Below, in pieces: positions 24,675 to 34,625 of a DNA stretch of 64,000 nucleotides. A program made the position numbers and the translations under genes. The DNA is from Gentiana macrophylla. Lineage: Eukaryota; Streptophyta; Magnoliopsida; Gentianales; Gentianaceae. The stretch is from NCBI GenBank assembly GCA_026214975.1, contig CM047805.1, positions 111,347,845-111,411,844 on the forward strand, written 5' to 3'. Position 1 is the first letter of the stretch, and every line of letters begins with the position of its first letter. The notes beneath the pieces are model-generated. The model saw nothing but the letters and a program-made list of their open reading frames with translations, made no database searches and was not told where the DNA came from.

Positions 24675-25720
24675 TCAGATGTACCCCTATGGTACCTAAA
24701 CATCATCTTCATAGCTTTCCAGTGTTCTTTTCCAGGTTAAGCCATAAACCTACTGACAACACTGACTGCCTGAGCCAAATCAGGCCTAGTACAAACCATG
24801 GCATACATCAGACTTCCTACTGCACTGGCATGTGGAAATCTTGACATGTATTCTTCATCATCAGCTGACTGTGGAGCAAATACATCAAACATATATAGAT
24901 TTGGTGCCATTGGAGTGTCTATAGGTTTGACTGCTGACATGCCAAACTTTGATGATATCTTCACAATATACCTCTGCTGAGACAAGAATAGCTTCCCATG
25001 CTTCCTATCTTTGTAGATCTCTATTCCTTATATTTTCTTTGCATTCCTCTAATCCTTCATCTCAAATTCAGCCTTGAGCAGATTCTTCATATCTTGAATG
25101 TCAAACTTGATCACAAAGACTATATCAAGATATCATCCACATCTGAGAACCATACAAATGATCGAACCATCCTTCACTTGTTGTGATAAACACATCAATC
25201 AAATGAACTCATGTTATAGCCCAAGCCGAATCATGTAGTCACAAACTTCTTGTACCACTACCTCGGGCTGCATCCATACAAGGACTTCTTCAACTTGCAA
25301 AAAAACCCTTCCTTGCCGTGGAACTTGGAAACCCTCTCGGGCCGAGTCACATATATTTCCTCTACATCCACATGTAGAAAAGTTGTTTTCATATCTAATT
25401 GCTCAAGCTCAAGATTCGGATGTACCACCACTGCTAGTAACACCCTGATGGAAGTGTGTCTGACTACTGCTGAGAATATCTCTTCATAGTCTACCCCCTT
25501 TTTCTAACTGTACCCTCTTGCAACCAAATGTGCCTTATATCTGATGCTCTCAGCAGATGAAATTCCTTATTTTTCTTGAAGATCCATTTGTAGCTGACCA
25601 CCCTCATATCTTGTGGTTGTTTGACTAGATCATAAATCTCATTCTTCTAAAGTGACTCTATTTTTTCTCTTATGGAAGCAATCCATTGAGATGCCTCAAT
25701 TTATGTCGCAGCTTCACTCT
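24675..25720 (-). pseudogene. Element 4a reverse transcriptase
   Basis: Blocks at 25258-25443 (LEQLDMKTTFLHVDVEEIYV, then KKSLYG) and 24737-24985 (the KISSKFGMSAVKPIDTPMAP block, then SAVGSLMYAMVCTRPDLAQA) are standard copia RT. Near 25120 a VDDI motif marks the catalytic loop, with its tyrosine lost. Frames shift repeatedly. Confidence 0.78.
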
Positions 25721-26019
25721 AAGTGTTTGGTTCAGAACCATCTACTTCTTCAGCTACATGTAGTGCATATCCAACCATATCCTCAAACCCATACCTTATG
25801 GGGGTTTTGATATTGGTCCTTCTAGCTCTGTTGAGAGCTATAGTCTGCCGACCAACTTAAACTGTTTGAGTGTTTGCCCTGTTCAGCAGACTGGTTGGGA
25901 TCCAAATCTGTTCTCACTGAGTGCTAATCACATCTCATGAGTCTTTCAATTGAGCAGTATCTACTTAAAGCTCCACCTGTTTGTCAACCCTCTCAGCCTC
26001 AGATTCAATTTCAGATTCA

Positions 26020-26720
26020 GATGTGACCTTTGCAGATGAGTTAAGCAAAGAGTTTTCATCAAAGACTACACTCCTGCTGAGTATAACCTTGTATTCAGAT
26101 GATGACCATATTATATACCCCTTAAGTCCATCTTCATACCCTACAAATACTCAGTTCTTGGCTCTGGGTTCCAGTTTACCTTCACTAACATGATAGTAAA
26201 ATGTGCTTCCAAAAACCCTCAGACCTGTGTAATCTGAAGGTTTCCCTGACCAAACCTCAAGTAGTGTTTTGAGTTTGATCACAGTCTGAGGCCCCCTGTT
26301 GATTATGTAGAAGGATGTACTGACAACCTCTGCCCAAAATCTTCTTGTCATACCAGAATTAGAGAGCGTGCTCTTTGCCCTCTGCAGAAGAGTTTTATTC
26401 ATTCTTTACACAACACCATTCTGCCATGGAGTGTTTTTTTATAGTATGGTGCTTAGCAATGCCCTCATTCTTGCAGAATTCATCAAACTCAGACCAACAA
26501 AATTCCAGTCCATTATCAGTTCTAAGTCTCTTGATCTTCTTCTGAGTCTAATTTTCAACCAATGTCTTTCACTGCTTTAAGTGCTTGAATGCATCACCCT
26601 TGTGTTTCATCATAACTACCCCAATACAATCCTTGAATAATTATCTATAAACGACAAAAGATACATGTGACCACTCAATGACTCAACCCTTGAATGTCCC
26701 TAGAAATCAGAATGAACATA
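26020..26720 (-). pseudogene. Element 4a integrase
   Basis: The block at 26151-26402 contains MNKTLLQRAKSTLSNSGM, then RRFWAEVVSTSFYIINRGPQ and FGSTFYYHV, the copia integrase C-terminal signature. The D-D part upstream (26400-26690) is in broken frames. Confidence 0.75.
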
Positions 26721-27240
26721 ATCAAGTGTCCCTTTTGTGATGTGAATTTCTTTTGGGAACTTGCTCCTATGTATCTTCCCAAGCACACGGTGCTCACAAA
26801 ATCCCAACTCTTTGACCTTGTGTCCCCCAAGTAGATAAGACATGGGCATAATTTGCATACCTATTTCACCCATATGACCCAATCTCATATGACACAACTT
26901 GGTCAACTGTGCATGTGACTGGTGAAATTTTGATGATGCAACATCAAGTGAACTCTGTCTGATGAGACCCTTTGTAGTATGTACAATGTCCTATGTTTGA
27001 TACCCTTCAGAATCACAGTTGAATCCTTGTAGACATTCACCACTCCACCTTCATCTCTAAAAATGAACCCATTGTTTTCTAGAAGCCTAAGTGATATCAA
27101 GTTCTTGGTCATCTGTGGAACATTCCTAACCTCATTCAGTGTGCAGAATTTAACATCATTAGTCCTCAGCTGAACTGAGCCAATTGATGTCACGGTGGTG
27201 CAGTCACAAACTACTAGCAATAGGACTAGGTCTATCAAAG
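26700..27240 (-). pseudogene. Element 4a protease end and pre-integrase domain
   Basis: The frame at 26903-27238 has TSIGSVQLRTNDVKFCTLNE, then VRNVPQMTKNLISLRLLENN, the segment following the protease active site. The next frame, 26700-26906, has LCHMRLGHMGEIGMQ and a decayed HHCC zinc site. The active-site D-S-G itself is not in this fragment. Confidence 0.75.
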
Positions 27241-28245
27241 TTTAGTGAATGGCTAAGCAAGGGTGTCGAATCGATAGAGACTCAAAAGACACAAATTAAC
27301 AAAGATTGAGAACAACAATAACGGTCTACGACCAACAATGGTGCAGAAAAAACAATGTTACACAAGAACACACAAGTGCAATGCTATGCGTTTCTAATGT
27401 ATTAGTTCTTACTATGAGTTATTAGTTATTTCCCCCAATTTATGTATTGATCTTCCCCGTGGTGAATTATAATTTTTTAACAGCTACGAGTGCTAACGCC
27501 TAAAGTTACGCTACTTTCATTAGACGGACAGTAGGTGCCTATGTGCAGTTAACCTCCTTCATTGGTTGTATTAACCCACACGCAATAAGATCAAGGGATA
27601 TCCGGCTCAAGACCGTGGACCTCCTTAAGCAGCTATCGACAATGACTAGCACGTTCCTAGGAATCGATCTATACCATGTCCTAACTAGCACTTCACCTTG
27701 CAAGTCCTTCATGCTAATTTATTATGACATGCAAATAGTTGATCAGGCTACAAACATGTAAATCAAATTTGTCAATCAGACGTAGGTGGCGCCAATTATC
27801 ATGAAGTAGGATTTATAAGGTATTCGGATCTAACGATAAAGACCGTCGCAGATCTATAAAACGCAACCACTATTTTATGATTTCTTCACCAACAATTCAG
27901 ATCTACTCATCAAAAGGGGTGAAAAAACTGACTACTACATAGCAGAACTAATATAAAAATCAAACCATACTAATCACAAAGAAAGAACGCAGCGATCTAC
28001 ATCTAGAAAGCGAGAATATCATACCTCGATGCCGAGGGCAGATCCTCCACAAAACTCTCCCTAGAAGGTGGATCCTCCTTAATACTTGGCCCAAATCTCG
28101 TTACCTAAAAATAGTCCAATAACACACGAAATAATACCAATTCCGGAGATAATAATAATAAATACCAAATACTCGACTCGTGAACCCGACCTAGATCATT
28201 CAACACAAATGGTTCATATTATTGGCCAAAAAAAACTAATTTTAT
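27241..28245. other. Noncoding insert between two copia protease fragments
   Basis: About 1 kb with no coding domain. The start contains GGTGTCGAATCGATAGAGAC, resembling the phrase found in the U5 region of gypsy Athila/Tat-type LTRs (compare GAGTCGAGTATCGTATCCTC at 59215). It could be an LTR fragment inserted in the copia DNA. No target duplication was identified. Confidence 0.35.
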
Positions 28246-28249
28246 CTTA

Positions 28250-28455
28250 GAACGAGTGAAATGTTGATGTCGTAGGATTGTATCATTATAAGCGTCATCA
28301 CCAATCCTAACTATTTTCCAGACCTTGTTGTTAGCGATACCAGTTGGCCTTTCTCCACCTGCTAATAGGTTGAGAACCACTCTCTATTTGGACACACGTG
28401 ATAAGATGCCCCAGCATCGAGAATCCACACATCCCTAAGCCCTGCTGACTCTGAA
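28250..28455 (-). pseudogene. Element 4b protease active-site block
   Basis: The minus strand near 28375-28435 reads VWILDAGASYHVCPNREWF, a copia protease site with D-A-G for D-S-G. The following residues overlap in alignment with those of element 4a, which suggests two copies rather than one continuous protease. Confidence 0.65.
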
Positions 28456-28499
28456 ACTTCTAGGGCCAGATATTCTTCAGAGTTGGTGTCTTGCTCTAC

Positions 28500-28786
28500 C
28501 TAAGCAACAATGCCTTCTTTGAGTGCCCCTTTTCTTTCTCTTTGGACATTCATTTTTCCGATGTCCCTGCTCCTTGCAGTAATTACATACATCTTTTGCC
28601 TTTGTACCCTAGGATCCCTTTTGAATTTCTTCTTTCCAAGGTTACCTGATCCTCTCATCGACTCCATCGGCCTCCAACCCAAAGACACTCGATCGTCTGC
28701 ACTGAACCATATGCCTTATAGCGTAGCTCTCGAGCACGGAGAGATGATCTCACATCTTCCAATGACACTGAGTCCTTCCCAACAAT
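28500..28786 (-). pseudogene. Element 4b gag C-terminus with zinc knuckle
   Basis: The region encodes IVGKDSVSLEDVRSSLRARE at its upstream end and the zinc knuckle CNYCKEQGHRKNEC near 28545-28590. Frames shift between them. CCHC knuckles bind the packaged RNA. The left edge of the element 3 duplication (AAAAG, 28787-28791) follows. Confidence 0.75.
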
Positions 28787-28791
28787 AAAAG

Positions 28792-29170
28792 TGTGGAAAT
28801 ATTACTCCAGCAGGGTGCAGCCTCAGCAGGGTCTCAGCAGGGTGCTCTTATGCCTCTGCTGAGTAACATGTTCAGCAGTCTCTATTTCGTGTATTATATT
28901 ATTAGTACACTTTATTTATTTGTAAAAGACATATTAATTGTGATACATATAAACAATTAATATGTCAAACTCTAGTTTACTTTATGTCATAGACATAGCT
29001 TTTACTTTTACTTTTTGCATGCTTGCCGCCCACATCTACATACTCAAGTGGCCGCCCAAGCTAGCTAGCTAGTCTCTCTCTCAATTGTATCTATTTATAC
29101 ACCTCTCATATCAATGAATAAACTAAGTTGAAGTTTACTCTTGTGTTAACACATTCTCAAACTCTCTTCA
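28792..29170 (+). repeat. Element 3 5' LTR
   Basis: 379 bp, TG...CA bounded, with a TATA-like CTATTTATAC at 29091-29100. It contains repeated CAGCAGGGT words near its start that are replaced by different sequence in the 3' LTR, while the rest is nearly identical. Confidence 0.93.
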
Positions 29171-29183
29171 TGGTAGCAGAGCC
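29171..29183 (+). promoter_or_regulatory. Primer-binding site of element 3
   Basis: TGGTAGCAGAGCC directly abuts the LTR end. It matches the initiator-Met tRNA complement except for a G in place of T at the sixth base. It primes first-strand cDNA synthesis. Confidence 0.85.
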
Positions 29184-29229
29184 ATTTGTGTTCTAACTTT
29201 TTCCGCTGCAAAACTCATATTTCTGAAGA

Positions 29230-30240
29230 ATGTCTTCCACATCCGACATTACTTCAACCTCAGCAGACTCTCAAGCAAGCCTCTCACCGACCGGGAGTAT
29301 CGACAACTCTCTTCTTATACAAACCATAGACTTGATGGTAACAACTATCTGTTATGGTCAAGGTCTATGAAAATGTACATTTCTGGACAAAGTAAGATGG
29401 GATACTTGTCTGGAACAAAACCTGCACCTGCTGAAACTGACCCCGGTTTTGAAGCATGGGACACAACAAATAATCAACTCATGACCATCCTCACGAGGTC
29501 AATGACAAAAGAGATAAGTGAAAACTTTATGATGTATGATACTGCCAAAGAAATCTGGGATAATGCCAGAGATCTTTACTCCAAGAAGGATAATACATCC
29601 GAGGTATATGAACTAAACTCAGATTCAAACTTGCAGGCAAGGGGATATGTCTCAGAACTCAATATTTCAATCAACTATCTAAGGCTTGGCAACACTTAGA
29701 TATGTTAGAAACTCACTCATGGAATGATGTCAAGGATCTTTGCTCTTTATAAAGACATCATAGAAAGAAGAGAGTATTCGGGTTCCTCACCGGATCGAAT
29801 CCTACTCTTGATGATGTTAGAGGAAGAATTCTTGCCACCAAACCTCTTCCAAATCTCAAATCCATGTTTGCTTGAGGTCAAACATGAAGAAAGTAGGAGA
29901 AAAGTCATGCTTCAGAAATCCCCTACTGACAACCCTACTGAAGGTGCGCGCTGTGACGACCGCCGGGAAGGCTGAGAGGTTGTGAAAACACACAGAAGCC
30001 TACCGAGAGAATCGAAAAGCGTTTCTCGTGATCACTGCAAACGCACAAATCACACCAAGGACAATCATTGGAAGCTCCATGGCAAGCCTAACTCCTCAAA
30101 ACCTCAAAACCTATCGGGAAAAGTCAAAGCGCATACATCGCGGTGAGGAGAGAATGACAACAGGAGATGAATGCTCGCTTCTTGCATTCAAAGCCTTCTG
30201 AATCAACAAAAGGAAGGTAGTCACTCTCTTGATGTTGCTA
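29230..30240 (+). pseudogene. Element 3 gag
   Basis: The ATG at 29230 begins MSSTSDITSTSADSQASL. After a frame change, YLLWSRSMKMYISGQSKMGY and EIWDNARDLYSKKDN (29367-29699, 110 open codons) are copia Gag. A later block at 29724-29830 has RIFALYKDII and a second shift leads to the DVRGRILATKPLP-like end. No intact zinc knuckle was found. Role: particle protein. Confidence 0.82.
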
Positions 30241-30269
30241 CTCATACTCATACAGTAAATTCTACTCTT

Positions 30270-30530
30270 CCCTTAGCAATGAAACATGGATTGTTGATTC
30301 TCGGGCATCCTCCCATATGACTGGTAATAAAAACCTTATAACCAACTATATGCCTTGTCACCAAATTCATAACATTAAAGCTGGCATTGGATCTATCTCT
30401 CGTGCAAAAGGTGTTGGAAATGTTAAACTCACTAATAAGATATGCCTACAGGATGTCCTATTTGTTCCAAACTTAGACTCGCAATCTTATATCTCATCGG
30501 AGAGACTCACTAAAGATTTGAATTGAATTT
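30270..30530 (+). pseudogene. Element 3 protease
   Basis: The active site reads WIVDSRASSHMTGN. The catalytic aspartate and serine are present, but the invariant glycine of D-S-G is arginine, one base away (CGG for GGG). The rest, IHNIKAGIGSISRAKGVGNV and VLFVPNLDSQSYISSERL, is normal for the family. As written the enzyme should be inactive. Confidence 0.8.
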
Positions 30531-30689
30531 GTTGTTTTTAAGGAGAATCGGTGCACATTCCAGATCCTACTTCACAGAAGTGATTGGGAAGGCTAAACCT
30601 TACTTGCGGCTGGATTGTTTTTCGGTCAACCTCACTGAGACAGAGGATCAAGACTGAATGCGCCTCAAGACTGACTGCTCCCGCACTTT

Positions 30690-31620
30690 AGACAATATCA
30701 TGTTATGGCATTATAGATTAGGACATCCAAGTTTTGGTTACTTAAAATCTTTAACTCTGAATTGTTTAAAGGATGTAATCTGAATGACCTTCAATGTGAT
30801 ATTTGTCAATTTGCTAAACTTACAAAATCTGTGTATGCTAAGTTACCTCATTTGCATTCCTCACCCTTCACCTTAATACACAAAGTGATGTGTGGGGACC
30901 TCTAGGGTGAAAAGTATAACAGGGAAAAGGTGGTTTGTCACCTTTATTGATGATCATACCAGAACACTTGGGTTTTTTAATGAAAGACAAATCAAAGTTG
31001 GCCCTATCTTTCAAGAATTTTATCATATGGTCTCCACTCAATTTGATACTAAGGTCAAGATCTTAAAGACTCGATAATGCTCTAGAATACTATGAGTCTA
31101 ATCTCGGTACCTCTTGACAGATAGAGGAATTGTTCATATCAGTGAGTTGTGTGGAAACACCTCAGCAGAATGGGGTTCTTTGAGAGAAAGAACAGCACCT
31201 ACTGAAATGGCCAGATCAATCATGTTCACCACACATGTTCCTAAATATATGTGGGGTGAAGCTATCTGATCGCAACTTATTTAATCAACAGACTTCCCAG
31301 TAGTGTTAGGTTTCAAAACTCCACTCCAAACCCTACCGACCACACACTCTCGCCATCATCTTGTTTCCCAGCTTGCCTCCAAAGATCTTTGGTTGTACTG
31401 TGTGTTTGTGTATATCCATGCTCAACACAGTATAAAACTTGATCCTAAAGCTCACAAGTGCATTTTCCTAGGTTATGCAAAGGACAAAAAGGGTTACAAG
31501 TGTTATTCCCATATTGAAAAGAAATTTTACAATTCTATGGATGTAAAATTCTTTGAAAGGACCCCTTATTACAGCAAACCTACTGAGCCATTCACCGATG
31601 GAAACCGATTGAAATTGACC
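30690..31620 (+). pseudogene. Element 3 integrase
   Basis: The HHCC zinc site is seen as HYRLGHPSFGYLKS followed by CDICQFAKL in a shifted frame. The core starts KRWFVTFIDDHTRT with the first catalytic aspartate. The TPQQNGV...ERKN block near 31160-31195 carries the catalytic glutamate region. The C-terminal part at 31440-31600 contains LDPKAHKCIFLGYAKDKKGY. Several frameshifts and stops. Confidence 0.82.
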
Positions 31621-31919
31621 TAAACCCTTCCCTCAAAGAAACTCTTAACCTCAAGGCAACCTCACTGGATCCTCTCGGATCGAACTTCGAGTACCTACCG
31701 ACTCTCTGCACCTAATACTCCTCAAAGAACCTCCTGAACAAGAGTCTATCGACCCAGAGCCTGCGATCCCGAGCCTCGACACACTCAAAGAATCTCATGA
31801 GATCCTCAAGAGCCTCGACATTGATGATAGGCCTATTGCTCTTAGGAAGGGAAAGAGATCATGCACTGATCATTCTATTCATTCTTATTTATCTTATGAT
31901 AAGTTATCTCCTGCCTTTG

Positions 31920-32790
31920 CCATGTTTTCACAGGACCTGGACTCTCACTCTATTCCTAAAAATATTCAGGAGGCCCTTCAAAATGATAAATGGAAGGCAG
32001 CTGTTAAAACAGAGATGACAGCACTTCTGGATAATCATACTTGGGATTTGACACCTCTCCCACAGGGCAAGAAGACAGTCAGTTGCAGATGGTTATTCAC
32101 TATAAAATACAATGCTGATGGCACTATTGACAAGTACAAAGCCAGATTGGTAGCCAGGGGATTCACTCAAACTTATGGCATTGACTATAAGGAAACTTTT
32201 GCACCAGTGGCAAAACTCAACACCGCTGTCGAGTTCTGATCTCTCTAGTCATCCAACTTGACTGGCCTCTTCACCAATTGGACATCAAAAATGCTTTTCT
32301 AAATGGGGACCTCACTAAGGAAGTTTATATGAATGTACCTCCCGGTTTTATCAATCCTCATACTCAAGGCAAGGTGTGCAAACCGAGGAAATCTCTATAT
32401 GGCTCAAGCAATCACCAAGGGCATGGTTTGGAAAATTAACAACTGTGGTCAAAGCCTGGATATCACCAATGCAATTCGATCACACTATGTTCATCAAGAC
32501 AACCAACCGTAAGAGGTCTATTATTATTGTCTATGTGGATGATATCATCCTCACTTTGGAGATGACTCTACCGAGATCCAACATTTGAAGACTCTGGCGG
32601 CAAAGGTGTTTCTGGTGAAGGACTTGGGTTTTCTCAAATATTTTCTTGGCATGGAAGTAGCAAGAAACAAAGAAAGGCATTTCTGTCTCCCAAAGGAAAT
32701 ATGTACTAGATCTGTTGAAGGAAAGCTGGCATCTTTGGGTGCAAACTGCTATATCCCCAGACCCAGGTCCATACCTGCTACATGGTGACA
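31920..32790 (+). pseudogene. Element 3 reverse transcriptase
   Basis: 31922-32239 is open for 105 codons and reads [20 protein letters not shown], then [20 protein letters not shown]. After a frame break comes LDIKNAFLNGDL near 32280, then LKQSPRAWFGK and the catalytic IIVYVDDIILT near 32525-32550, then LKYFLGMEVARNKE. All catalytic aspartates are visible. The frames are not continuous. Confidence 0.85.
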
Positions 32791-32859
32791 CTGCTTTGTC
32801 GGAAAGAACAATATCAAAGGCTTGTAGGAAACTCATCTACCTCTCCCATACAAGACTGA

Positions 32860-33445
32860 TATTGCATATGGTGTCGATCTGTTAGTCGGTTCATGCACTC
32901 GCCCTCTTGAGCAACATTGGGATCTTGTGAATAGGATACTTGAGGTATTTAAAGTCCACTCCTGGCCAAGGGTTACACTTCACCAAGTCTGGCGATAGAT
33001 CCATCAAGGTCTACACCGATCTTGATTGGGATGCCACATAGATAGAAGGTCGACCACAAAGCACTTTGCTCATATGTATGGGGCAATCTTGTTACTTGGA
33101 GGAGCAAGAAACAACCTACAAAGATGTCTAAAGCGATCTTGAAGTCGAACTCGTGGCACTTGTCTTAGGCATTTGTGAAGCTCTTTGGCTCAAAAGAGTA
33201 CTTCTTCGAACTTCAAAGACCTCTTGAAAGAACCTATCACACTCTGCGTGATAATAACTCAAAGACTATGCATGGCGGAGGATCCATCCATCATGACAAA
33301 ACAAAACATGTGGACATTGACAGACATTTTTTGAAGGAGAAGATTGATGCCAAGATTATTCAACTCCAAGATGTTCCATCAATGAGATCGAATCGTCGAT
33401 ATCCTTACAAAGGCTATTCCACCTCTTATGTTCAAAGAGACTAAG
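32860..33445 (+). pseudogene. Element 3 RNase H
   Basis: The segment has DWDAT with IDRRSTTKHF near 33020-33065, then WRSKKQPTKMSK and a degraded SSAEAE-type block. The last frame, 33175-33444, includes IHHDKTKHVDIDRHFLKEKI, the conserved C-terminal motif of copia RNase H. It ends just before the polypurine tract. Confidence 0.8.
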
Positions 33446-33481
33446 TAGCAAACTTGGTTGCATTAATATATACAAACCAGG

Positions 33482-33491
33482 TTTGAGGGGG
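33482..33491 (+). promoter_or_regulatory. Polypurine tract of element 3
   Basis: TTTGAGGGGG directly precedes the TG of the 3' LTR. This RNase H-resistant tract primes plus-strand DNA synthesis. Confidence 0.8.
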
Positions 33492-33873
33492 TGTGGAAAT
33501 ATTACTCAAATGCGGTGCAAATGCAACTCGTGAGGTCTCAAAGAGGTGCTCTTATGCCTCTCTGCCGAGTAACATGTTCAAAGAGATCTATTTTTTCGTG
33601 TATTATATTATTAGTACACTTTATTTATTTGTAAAGACATATTAATTGTGATACATATAAACAATTAATATGTCAAACTCTAGTTTACTTTATGTCATAG
33701 ACATAGCTTTTACTTTTACTTTTTGCATGCTTGCCGCCCACATCTACATACTCAAGTGGCATTAAGCTAGCTAGCTAGTCTCTCTCAATTGTATCTATTT
33801 ATACACCTCTCATATCAATGAATAAACTAAGTTGAAGTTTACTCTTGTGTTAACACATTCTCAAACTCTCTTC
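33492..33873 (+). repeat. Element 3 3' LTR
   Basis: 382 bp, matching the 5' LTR with few differences outside the CAG-rich start. Followed by the AAAAG target duplication at 33874-33878. Confidence 0.93.
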
Positions 33874-33878
33874 AAAAA

Positions 33879-34352
33879 GATTACACAAAGTTCTCATATG
33901 ATGTAGGAAATGATACAAGTAGGTTTAATGTTGCATCCTCATCTTCAATCTTCATATCAATATTCCTAAGGTCCAGCGATATTGTGTTCAGCCGATTAAG
34001 ATGATCCATCAGCCGAGTGCTCGCATGCATCCATAAACTAAACAGACGTTGCTTCAATAACAACTTGTTGGTTAGGGACTTTATCATTTAAAAACTCTCA
34101 AGCTTGGACCACAACTTCTCTGTTGTGTCCTCTTCTGCAACCTCTGTGATAATATTATCTGACAAGCACAATATAATTGTTGAATGTGCTTTCTCCTCCA
34201 GACTGACTCTCACAACAGAACTTCCTTCTGTTGATTTAGACAGGGGACCCCATAGTCCCCGTTGTTTCAACAAAGCACGCATCTTGATCTGCCACAGACT
34301 AAAAACTATTTCTTCCTGTAAACTTTTCAATCTTGACGTTTAAAGCAGCCAT
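33879..34352 (-). pseudogene. Element 4b gag N-terminal part
   Basis: The ATG at 34352 opens MAALNVKIEKFTGRNSFSLW with one break. It is followed by a block with LLKQRGLWGPL and HSTIILCLSDNIITEVAEED. A second frame, 33881-34087, has MIKSLTNKLLLKQRLFSLWM and ATLNLLVSFPTSYENFV. The frame is cut by element 3 exactly after SYENFV. Confidence 0.85.
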
Positions 34353-34464
34353 TTTTCTCACCAAAAAAAGCTTGCGTCGATCCCAAATCCTTGCTTCAAT
34401 TATGACCTTGGTGCTAATCAACCTTGCTTCAGAAAAATGAACAGATTTCTTGATAAACCTTGAC

Positions 34465-34476
34465 GCTTTGATACCA
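34465..34476 (-). promoter_or_regulatory. Primer-binding site of element 4b
   Basis: The minus strand reads TGGTATCAAAGC, three bases from the LTR edge at 34480. It matches the initiator-Met tRNA complement with one change. Confidence 0.75.
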
Positions 34477-34625
34477 GATTGTTATGACGGATCAATGAAG
34501 AAGTGATGGTGATTGTGAGTAAAGATCAGAAGAGAAACACTCAAACAAGTGCAGAAACAAGAACACAGATTTATCGTTGCTTCCTTCAATGTGTTGACTA
34601 CTCCACGGACAAACGAGGATTATTT

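Larger units (their letters stand above)
24645..27240 (-). mobile_element. Ty1/copia fragment, element 4a (RT to protease)
   Basis: On the minus strand the order is protease, pre-integrase, integrase, RT. It stops at the first residues of RNase H (GTSDIGI) near 24675, where element 5 begins in the opposite direction. RNase H and the 3' LTR are therefore missing. Upstream it ends abruptly at about 27240 in the protease block. It may be the distal part of element 4b or a separate, closely related copy. Confidence 0.8.
28792..33873 (+). mobile_element. Ty1/copia retrotransposon, element 3 (5.08 kb, structurally complete)
   Basis: LTRs at 28792-29170 and 33492-33873 both start TGTGGAAATATTAC and end CTCTCTTCA. 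AAAAG flanks both ends (28787-28791, 33874-33878). The primer site TGGTAGCAGAGCC directly follows the first LTR and a polypurine tract TTTGAGGGGG precedes the second. Order inside: gag, protease, integrase, RT, RNase H on the plus strand. It is inserted in the gag of element 4b in the opposite direction, so it is younger than 4b. Coding frames are broken in many places. Confidence 0.95.
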
